From Nitrospinales bacterium (GTDB lineage Bacteria > Nitrospinota_A > UBA7883 > JACRGQ01), in NCBI GenBank assembly GCA_023248615.1, contig JAHFEI010000025.1:1-13345 (forward strand): a stretch of 13,345 bases of DNA, given 5' to 3'. Shown here piece after piece: positions 7,949-13,345 of this stretch. Each line of letters starts with the position of its first letter. The stretch's first letter is position 1. A program made the position numbers and the translations under genes. The notes beneath the pieces were generated by a model. That model searched no databases. It was not told the origin of the DNA and was given only the letters and a program-made list of their open reading frames with translations.

Positions 7949-8850
7949 AAGTTGTTATCGGTACGCTTGAGCTGGTAAATCCGGTCATCTCCGCCAGCGG
8001 CACGTTCGGCTACGGGCTGGAATTTGTGGACAAACTGGATTTGCGGCGCATCGGCGCGTTCGCCACGAAGGGGCTGTCGCTGAACAAGCGTGATGGCAAC
8101 CCGATGCCGCGAATCTGCGAAACGCCGAGCGGCATGATAAATTCCATAGGGCTGGAAAACGTGGGCATTGATGTATTTGAAATGGAAAAACTGCCGGAGA
8201 TACGGAAGACCGGCGCGAAAGTGATAGCCAATTTTTTCGGCGAGACGGAAGACGAGTATCTGGAAGCGGCGCGGCGGCTGGATGCTATGGAAGGGGTTCA
8301 CGCCCTGGAAATGAACGTATCGTGCCCCAACGTGGAAAAAGGGGGCATAGAGTTCGGGTCAGACCCGGCGTTTTTGGAAAAGCTTACGTCGCTTGTGAGG
8401 AAGGCAATCCGCAAGCCGCTTATCGTAAAACTTTCTCCGAATGTGGCGGACATCCGTCCGTTTGCCAGGGCCGTGGAAAACGGCGGCGGCGATGCGATTA
8501 GCGCCATCAACACGCTAAAAGGGATGAGTGTGGATACGGCCACGCGCAGGCCACGCATCAAGCGGGTGTTCGGCGGGCTTTCCGGCCCTGCGATAAGGCC
8601 AGTGGCGGTGCGGATGGTTTACGAGTGTGCGCGAACCGTTAAAATACCGGTCATCGGCATCGGCGGCATAGCGTCGCTGGAGGATATGCTGGAGTTCCTT
8701 ATCGTGGGCGCCGTCGCGGTGCAGGTTGGCACTATGAACTTTGTGGAGCCGGGGATTTGCCAGCGGCTGGCGGAAGAGCTTTCCGTTTGGTGCGAAAAAG
8801 AGCGCATCGCCGACATACGGGAAATCATCGGCTCCCTGAAAACGGATTAG
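7936..8850 (+). CDS. pyrD: dihydroorotate dehydrogenase type 1B, catalytic subunit
   Basis: This FMN enzyme oxidises dihydroorotate to orotate in the cytoplasm and works as a complex with PyrK. It has 304 residues, as expected for class 1B. It is a TIM barrel with the family marks NPVISASGTFGYG at 15-27, TKGLSL at 44-49, NSIGLEN at 69-75, and NVSCPN with Cys130, the catalytic base position of class 1 enzymes (class 2 uses Ser). IVKLSPN, AINTLKGM and GIGGI follow, matching the FMN and substrate contacts. The class 1B assignment is supported by pyrK directly upstream, whose end it overlaps by 13 bases. It is the last gene of the operon in this window. Confidence 0.97.
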   Translation: MANLKVVIGTLELVNPVISASGTFGYGLEFVDKLDLRRIGAFATKGLSLNKRDGNPMPRICETPSGMINSIGLENVGIDVFEMEKLPEIRKTGAKVIANFFGETEDEYLEAARRLDAMEGVHALEMNVSCPNVEKGGIEFGSDPAFLEKLTSLVRKAIRKPLIVKLSPNVADIRPFARAVENGGGDAISAINTLKGMSVDTATRRPRIKRVFGGLSGPAIRPVAVRMVYECARTVKIPVIGIGGIASLEDMLEFLIVGAVAVQVGTMNFVEPGICQRLAEELSVWCEKERIADIREIIGSLKTD

Positions 8851-8874
8851 CAGATACGGGCGAGCCTGTTGCGG
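8851..8874. other. short gap between convergent operons
   Basis: These 24 bases separate the pyrD stop from the stop of the minus-strand antiporter gene. The only inverted repeat I see is AGCC at 8863-8866 with GGCT at 8873-8876, a 4-base stem with a 6-base loop and no T-run on either side. That is too weak to call an intrinsic terminator. Confidence 0.5.
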
Positions 8875-10857
8875 CTACATGTGTTCGGTCTTTATGAACC
8901 TCATGGCGTCTTGCAGTTGGGCGGAATCGCCCACCAGATAAAGGATATCTTTCGGTAACACCACAAAATCCGCCGGTGGGTTGGCTGTGAGGTCTGCGTT
9001 GCGTTGCACCGCCAGCACCGTCGCGCCGGTTTTTGTGCGGAGCTTCAACTCCGATATTTTTTTCCCCGATGCGATGGAGGTTTCGGTCACTTCCGCAGTC
9101 TGCATACCCAGCTTGTGCGACAGGATGGCGGACAACGGCGATTCCACCCTTCCCCCCGGCATGTGGCGCAGGATGCGGTACTCGGAGTTCCGCACGTTGT
9201 TCACCTCTTCCATGATGATGTTGTACGGCACGTTATACGTTTGCAGTACGTGCGAGAATATTTCGATGCTGGTTTCAAACTCCTCCGGTATCACCTCGTT
9301 TGCGCCCAGCGCCATCAGCGGCTCCAGTTCCTTCACGTATCTGGTGCGGACTGTGATGTGCAGTTTCTGGCTCATTCGCCGCGCCGCGCTGACTATGCCA
9401 CGTTCGATAGAAGGGTCGGAGGTGGCTATCACCATCACTCGCGCCCTATGCACGCCGACATGGGAAAGCACATGCTCGCGCGTGCCGTCGCCGTAATGTA
9501 TAGGCTCGCCACGCTTGATGTTTTCCCGCACGGTGGCCGGGTTTACGTCCAGTATGTTGTAAGGGATGCCGGTCGTTTTCAGCACCCTGGCTAGGTGCTG
9601 GCCGTTCAGGCCGTAGCCGACGATAATGACATGATCCCTTATAGGCGCGTATTGGTCGCCCTCTTCCGTGGCGTACTCCACGCGCCTGCGGGGGAAACGC
9701 CTTAGTAGCATGGTGGCAAACCTCGGTGCGTTCGACATCAGGAACGGCGTTGCGGCCATGGTGATTATCGCCGCCGCCAGGAACGTCTGGTACAGCCCCC
9801 CCAACTGCATCCCCGCGTTTTGTCCGAACCGCGCAAGCACGAAGGAAAACTCCCCTATCTGCGCCAGCGAAAGGCCGGTGACAATGGCGAGCCGCGACGG
9901 CTGGTTAAGCACGAATGCCGGTAACGCGGCGATTGGCGACTTTATCAGGATTATCGCCAGCGTGGCGAGTAGCACCACCGGCAGGTTATCGAACGCATAG
10001 CGCAGGTCTAGCAACATCCCTATCGATACGAAAAAGAGGGCGTTCAAAATATCGCGGAACGGCAATACCTCCGCCACCACCTGATGGCTGTACTCCGAGT
10101 CGGCTATCATCATGCCCGCCAGAAATGCCCCCAGCGCCAGCGAAAGGCCCGCCTCGAACGTAATGTATGCCGTGCCGAGGCACATAAGGAGTATCGTTAT
10201 GATAAAAAGCTCGCGGTTGCGCGTGCTGACTACATGGAACAAAAGGTGCGGCACAACAAACCGGGTGGCAACCAAGACCATGGAAAGCAAAAGGGCCGCC
10301 TTGAGGATAAGCGCCAGAAGCCCGATGCCCTCCCCGCCGCCGCCCGCCAAAAACGGTATCAAAAGCATCATCGGCACGGCACACAGGTCCTGGAAAACCA
10401 GTATGCCTGTTACTCCCTGCCCAAGCATGGTGTTCATCTCCGCCTTGTCCATCAATCCCTTCAGGACAACGGCTGTGCTGGAAAGCGCCACCAAAAACCC
10501 GATGAAGACGGATTTGTTTAAGTCGCGCGTAAATGCGTATGCGATGACGGCGGTGACGGCAATGGTCAGCCCCACCTGCATGGAGCCGCCGACCAGCACC
10601 ACCTTGCGCATCTTGTAAATCTTGGTCATGGAGAATTCCAGGCCGACCGTAAACAGCAACAGCACCACGCCTATTTCCGCCAGCACCTCCACGGCGTGCT
10701 TATCGTGGATAAGCGAAAGGCCGTGGGGGCCAAGCGCCACGCCGGAAACCAGGAACCCGACGATGGCGGGAATCTTCATCTTGTCGAACATCAGCACGAC
10801 CAGCGCCGACCAAGAGAATATGAGGATGAGGTCCCTTAGAAACTCAATTTGCCCCAT
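8875..10857 (-). CDS. Kef-type monovalent cation/proton antiporter (CPA2) with TrkA-N and TrkA-C domains
   Basis: This inner-membrane transporter probably exchanges K+ or Na+ for protons, or acts as a gated K+ efflux system. It has 660 residues. Residues about 8-385 hold roughly 12 hydrophobic segments of the Na+/H+ exchanger fold, with GLEFSM at 72-77, SSTAVVLKGL at 126-135, FQD with Asp157, and GAFLAGMMIADSEYSHQV at 243-260. Residues about 408-530 are a TrkA-N Rossmann domain with GYGLNG at 414-419 and acidic Asp437, which should bind NAD(H) or another nucleotide. Residues about 585-655 are a TrkA-C domain, often a nucleotide or second-messenger site such as c-di-AMP in other systems. The start has AAAGGGG (10870 to 10864) six bases away. 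The kinase gene lies 30 bases upstream, so both probably share a transcript. KefB/KefC or YbaL orthology and the ion cannot be settled by eye. Confidence 0.93.
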   Translation of the reverse strand: MGQIEFLRDLILIFSWSALVVLMFDKMKIPAIVGFLVSGVALGPHGLSLIHDKHAVEVLAEIGVVLLLFTVGLEFSMTKIYKMRKVVLVGGSMQVGLTIAVTAVIAYAFTRDLNKSVFIGFLVALSSTAVVLKGLMDKAEMNTMLGQGVTGILVFQDLCAVPMMLLIPFLAGGGGEGIGLLALILKAALLLSMVLVATRFVVPHLLFHVVSTRNRELFIITILLMCLGTAYITFEAGLSLALGAFLAGMMIADSEYSHQVVAEVLPFRDILNALFFVSIGMLLDLRYAFDNLPVVLLATLAIILIKSPIAALPAFVLNQPSRLAIVTGLSLAQIGEFSFVLARFGQNAGMQLGGLYQTFLAAAIITMAATPFLMSNAPRFATMLLRRFPRRRVEYATEEGDQYAPIRDHVIIVGYGLNGQHLARVLKTTGIPYNILDVNPATVRENIKRGEPIHYGDGTREHVLSHVGVHRARVMVIATSDPSIERGIVSAARRMSQKLHITVRTRYVKELEPLMALGANEVIPEEFETSIEIFSHVLQTYNVPYNIIMEEVNNVRNSEYRILRHMPGGRVESPLSAILSHKLGMQTAEVTETSIASGKKISELKLRTKTGATVLAVQRNADLTANPPADFVVLPKDILYLVGDSAQLQDAMRFIKTEHM

Positions 10858-10887
10858 AGCCTGCCCCTTTGGAAATTACCCCGAAAA

Positions 10888-11880
10888 TTACCGGCGGGCA
10901 TTGCGGCCTTTCTTCGATATGGAAGGTTCGGCGATATGGAAATCGAGTACGTGCATTCCCAGTGCCACCGCCGCCTTTGCGATTTTCGATTTGTCCTCCG
11001 GCTCGCACCATGCCAGAAAACATCCGCCGCCGCCAGCGCCGCAAACTTTCGGGTGTCCGCCGTTTTTTTTCATTGCGGCAAATGCCTTGCGCAAAACCGG
11101 CGTCACAACCCCTCGCCCCAGCAGTTCGCGCTGTGCGCTTTCCGCATCTATAAGTTTCCCCACGGCGCGGAACTCGCCATCCAAAAGCGCGTCCCTTACT
11201 TCCAGCGAGTTGGCGGCGATTTTTGCAAAGGCGGTTACCGCCTGTTTTTTTCCTTCCACTGCGTTTTTCATCATCTGCCAGTTCGGCACTCCGGAAATGC
11301 GCGATTCGCCGGAATAGGCCAGCACTACGCGGCGTTCTATTTCGGCCTGCGCCACATCCAGCTTTTCGTACCACTGCCCTTCCTTGGCGTTCACCACCGC
11401 GTTTACGCCGCCATTAAGCGCCGCAACATAATCCTGCACGCCGGTAGGGATGCCCAGATGCCGCGCCTCTATATTCTTTGCGGCGTCCAGCAGGGCCTCG
11501 TCCGGCATCCTCGTGCCGTTGATGGCATTGAGCGCGCGCAAAAATGCAATAAGCAGGGAGGACGAGCCGCCAAGCCCCGCGCCGGATGGGGAAAGGCAAT
11601 CTACCGTAAAGTTCCAGCCTTCCGCCGGAAGGAAATCCAGTGCGCGGTGGAAGAGAGTTTTTTCCTTCTCCGGCGCGTGGGGGGAATAGCGTATTTTCGT
11701 CCGCAGGTGTTTTGCGCTTATGGCGGTTCCTTTTTTCCCGCTCTGCTCCGCCTGCACGGTGGCAAAAAGGCCTATTGCCACGTTTACGGAAACGGCGGGG
11801 GCGAACATCACCGAAAGGGGCCAGATGTCCAGCGTACCGCCAGCGATATCTATCCTTGTAGGAGCTTTTACGGTTATCAT
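10888..11880 (-). CDS. GHMP-family sugar or small-molecule kinase
   Basis: GHMP kinases transfer phosphate from ATP to a sugar or isoprenoid precursor in the cytoplasm. From the ATG at 11880 the product has 330 residues. Motif 1 is VKAPTRIDIAGG at 4-15. Motif 2, the phosphate loop, is PSGAGLGGSSS at 98-108. Asp150 in PTGVQDY is a candidate catalytic base. Motif 3 is CGAGGGGCFLAW at 280-291. The set resembles the galactokinase/heptose kinase side of the superfamily rather than homoserine or ERG12 kinases, but the substrate is unknown. The frame is open upstream to 12075, yet those extra 65 codons lie over the promoter region and ppx, and motif 1 normally sits at the N-terminus, so 11880 is chosen. 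No Shine-Dalgarno sequence precedes it. The C-terminus ends in a basic tail (SKKGRNARR). No sugar-pathway genes flank it to suggest a substrate. Confidence 0.92.
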   Translation of the reverse strand: MITVKAPTRIDIAGGTLDIWPLSVMFAPAVSVNVAIGLFATVQAEQSGKKGTAISAKHLRTKIRYSPHAPEKEKTLFHRALDFLPAEGWNFTVDCLSPSGAGLGGSSSLLIAFLRALNAINGTRMPDEALLDAAKNIEARHLGIPTGVQDYVAALNGGVNAVVNAKEGQWYEKLDVAQAEIERRVVLAYSGESRISGVPNWQMMKNAVEGKKQAVTAFAKIAANSLEVRDALLDGEFRAVGKLIDAESAQRELLGRGVVTPVLRKAFAAMKKNGGHPKVCGAGGGGCFLAWCEPEDKSKIAKAAVALGMHVLDFHIAEPSISKKGRNARR

Positions 11881-11890
11881 GCAGACATTA

Positions 11891-11919
11891 TTGATTATGT
11901 GCGGCTGGTAGTCTATATT
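11891..11919 (+). promoter_or_regulatory. candidate sigma70-like promoter for ppx and the TPR gene
   Basis: TTGATT at 11891-11896 and TATATT at 11914-11919 are separated by 17 bases, matching the -35 and -10 consensus at 4/6 and 5/6. Transcription would begin near 11926 and give a leader of about 36 bases containing the ppx ribosome site. Found by eye. Confidence 0.5.
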
Positions 11920-11922
11920 CAA
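11894..11922 (-). promoter_or_regulatory. candidate sigma70-like promoter for the GHMP kinase-antiporter unit
   Basis: On the minus strand TTGAAT (11922 to 11917) and CATAAT (11899 to 11894) are 17 bases apart, matching consensus at 4/6 and 5/6. A T-rich tract just upstream (minus strand, about 11937 to 11920) could act as an UP element. Transcription would start around 11887, leaving only about 6-7 bases before the kinase ATG. Confidence 0.55.
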
Positions 11923-11961
11923 AAAATAACGAAAAAACGGGCTTAGGCGGGGGCAGGATAA

Positions 11962-12924
11962 ATGGAATCCGATTTCAGCAAATTTGGCCGCCATGCCGTA
12001 ATGGATATCGGCTCGAACACCGTGCGCCTGATGGTGGCGGATGCGACCGCCAGCGGCGGGTATAAGGAGCTTCACTCATCGCAGGTAATAACCCGCCTTG
12101 GACAAAAAGCCCACGAGAACGGAGAGTTGCTGGAGGAAGCAATGGAGCGTACCATTGCCGGGGTGGAATCGCTGGTGCTGGGAGCCGCGCACCTGAAACC
12201 TTTTTGCATCTCCGCCGCCGCAACGCACGCGGCGCGAAAAGCCGCCAACGGCAAAAGGTTCGCGGAGCTTTTCCGGAAAAAACTTGGCTTCGGCCTGGAG
12301 ATAATCCCTTGGGAGACGGAGGCGGCGCTCTCGCTGAGAGGGGCGGCGATGGTGGTGGGAAACGAAAAGCCCATAGTGCTGTTTGATGTAGGCGGCGGGA
12401 GTACGGAATTCATCTGCCGCGATGCCAACGGAAAAATAAGCTCCGTTGGCACCGAGCTTGGCGTGGTGCGCCTTGCCGAGACGTATATTCACCATGTGCC
12501 GCTGGCGCAAAGCGAGTACGAGGCGATGCACACCTATCTTAAGGCAGAACTTGGCATGACCGAACGGCAGCTAAACCCGGCGCGGCCTTTTACGCTGGTC
12601 GGCACGGCAGGGACAATCACCTCAATTGCGGCGATGCTTTACAACATACATCCATACAACCCGGCGCAGGTGAACAACCGGGTGTTGTTGTTGAAGGCGG
12701 TAAAGGAACTGCTGGATGGAGTGGGGAAAATGACCTTGCCCCAGCGAAGCAAAATACCGGCTTTGCAAAACGGGCGGGAAGACCTCATCATTCCCGGAAT
12801 AGGTCTGACCATTGCCGCCATGGAAGCGTTCGGGGTGGATGTGGTTACGGTATCGGACGCGGGCCTGCGCGAGGGGCTTCTTCTTGCCGCCATTGAAGGG
12901 GAGATTCCATGCCAAGCCATATGA
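11962..12924 (+). CDS. Ppx/GppA-family exopolyphosphatase or pppGpp phosphatase
   Basis: Members of this family hydrolyse the terminal phosphate of polyphosphate, or convert pppGpp to ppGpp, in the cytoplasm. The product has 320 residues: only the two-lobed actin-like ATPase-fold domain, without the C-terminal HD-like extension of E. coli Ppx/GppA, as is common for the short form. Visible motifs are the phosphate-1 loop DIGSNTVRL at 15-23, WETEA around residues 117-121 where the family places a catalytic Glu, FDVGGGSTEF at 141-150 (phosphate-2 loop) and LVGTAGTITS at 212-221. It ends with the family pattern SDAGLREGLL at 298-307. The ATG at 11962 follows GCAGGATAA, a usable ribosome site. The TPR gene overlaps its end. 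The short form does not tell Ppx from GppA activity. Confidence 0.94.
   Translation: MESDFSKFGRHAVMDIGSNTVRLMVADATASGGYKELHSSQVITRLGQKAHENGELLEEAMERTIAGVESLVLGAAHLKPFCISAAATHAARKAANGKRFAELFRKKLGFGLEIIPWETEAALSLRGAAMVVGNEKPIVLFDVGGGSTEFICRDANGKISSVGTELGVVRLAETYIHHVPLAQSEYEAMHTYLKAELGMTERQLNPARPFTLVGTAGTITSIAAMLYNIHPYNPAQVNNRVLLLKAVKELLDGVGKMTLPQRSKIPALQNGREDLIIPGIGLTIAAMEAFGVDVVTVSDAGLREGLLLAAIEGEIPCQAI
12895..12903 (+). promoter_or_regulatory. ribosome binding site for the TPR gene
   Basis: GAAGGGGAG lies near the end of ppx, five bases before ATG 12909. It favours that start over the in-frame ATG at 12921, which would form an ATGA overlap with the ppx stop but has poorer spacing. Confidence 0.65.
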
Positions 12925-13345
12925 GAGCGGCGCTACTGGCTGTGGCTACCCTTTGTCTTGCTTTCGGCGACGGGCATTACTTCGCCATAAAGGAAGGGAA
13001 CGAAAAATTCCGCAACAAGGATTACAAGGGTGCGCTGGAACTTTACAAAAAAGCGAACGGGCAAAAGGATTCCGCCGTATCCCGCTACGATATGGGGAAC
13101 GCCCAGTACTGGCTGGGGGATTACAACGCGGCAGCGGAGGCGTATGGCGGGGCCGTAAATTCACCCGATGCCGATCTTGCGAAAAGGGCGGCGCTAAATT
13201 ACGCAAACGCGAAAACCTCCCTCGCTATGGAAAAAATGGAGAAGGGGCCGGAACCCACGGCGCGGGAAGACCTGGAATCGGCTATAGCTGCGTACCGCAA
13301 AGTGTTGCTGGACGCCCCGTCAAATAACTCCGCGAAACATAACAT
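12909..13345 (+). CDS. secreted TPR-repeat protein, BatC/BatE-like (3' end missing)
   Basis: The frame stays open to the window edge, giving 145 residues of an unfinished protein. The N-terminus (MPSHMRAALLAVATLCLAFGDG) looks like a short Sec signal with cleavage near residue 20; there is no proper lipobox around Cys16. After it come TPR-like helical pairs: about 24-51 (EGNEKFRNKDYKGALELYKKA), about 58-84 (YDMGNAQYWLGDYNAAAEAY) and about 92-137, where the third repeat carries a Met/Lys/Glu-rich insert. TPRs are protein-binding scaffolds. The spacing and the GN(A/E)xY-x2-(G/K)DY-x2-A pattern recall the TPR proteins of Bat aerotolerance operons, but no MoxR or von Willebrand A-domain gene is visible to confirm this. 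It overlaps ppx by 16 bases. Confidence 0.8.
   Translation, partial: MPSHMRAALLAVATLCLAFGDGHYFAIKEGNEKFRNKDYKGALELYKKANGQKDSAVSRYDMGNAQYWLGDYNAAAEAYGGAVNSPDADLAKRAALNYANAKTSLAMEKMEKGPEPTAREDLESAIAAYRKVLLDAPSNNSAKHN

Noticed and set aside
7393..8301. Minus-strand open frame of 302 codons
   Set aside because: It runs antisense across both pyrK and pyrD, two securely identified genes, and shows no family motif.
8863..8876. Possible terminator hairpin between pyrD and the antiporter gene
   Set aside because: The stem is only four base pairs and is not followed by a T-run on either strand.
10849..11946. Plus-strand open frame of 365 codons
   Set aside because: It lies antisense to the GHMP kinase gene, which has all three family motifs. 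The translation is rich in Cys, Arg and His without domain logic, as expected for a frame opened by codon bias.
11881..12075. N-terminal extension of 65 codons on the GHMP kinase
   Set aside because: The added residues cover the promoter region and the start of ppx, resemble no domain, and would push motif 1 away from the N-terminus where the family has it.
12812..13327. Plus-strand open frame of 171 codons at the right edge
   Set aside because: It is out of frame with both ppx and the TPR gene. The overlapping frame from 12909 has a signal peptide, TPR repeats and a ribosome site and is clearly the real one.

Overview
The window looks like chromosomal DNA from a diderm (Gram-negative type) bacterium with a fairly high G+C content. 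Genes are packed tightly, ATA is used freely for isoleucine, and several products have Sec signal peptides. A two-subunit, NAD-linked dihydroorotate dehydrogenase (PyrK plus PyrD type 1B) inside a pyr/car cluster would suit a deltaproteobacterial, Nitrospinota or Nitrospirota-like lineage. That placement is an inference from gene content, not a measurement. I see no mobile element, CRISPR array, tRNA or rRNA, and no gene-free stretch longer than 81 bases.

Left part, plus strand (1-8850): a de novo pyrimidine operon that began upstream of the window. The order is pyrC (3' part only), carA, an unrecognised 223-residue gene, carB, a secreted transglutaminase-like protein, pyrK, pyrD. Every junction is either an overlap (ATGA, 8 bases or 13 bases) or a 3-base gap, so the seven genes are almost certainly one transcript with coupled translation. 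CarA/CarB make carbamoyl phosphate, PyrC closes the dihydroorotate ring, and PyrD/PyrK oxidise dihydroorotate to orotate and pass electrons to NAD. The two passengers, at 1868-2539 and 5754-7211, are the least expected part of this operon.

Middle part, minus strand (11880 down to 8875): a two-gene unit of a GHMP-family small-molecule kinase followed, 30 bases later, by a Kef-type monovalent cation/proton antiporter with cytoplasmic TrkA-N and TrkA-C domains. It converges on the pyr operon with only 24 bases between the stop codons.

Right part, plus strand (11962 to the end): a Ppx/GppA-family phosphatase, then a secreted TPR protein that overlaps it by 16 bases and runs off the window. It diverges from the kinase gene across an 81-base region. 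Two sigma70-like promoters, one in each direction, can be drawn there over nearly the same 32 bases, which would make them mutually exclusive.

Nothing here is a clear new defence or mobile system. The best candidates for novelty are the two uncharacterised passengers of the pyrimidine operon and the superimposed divergent promoters.
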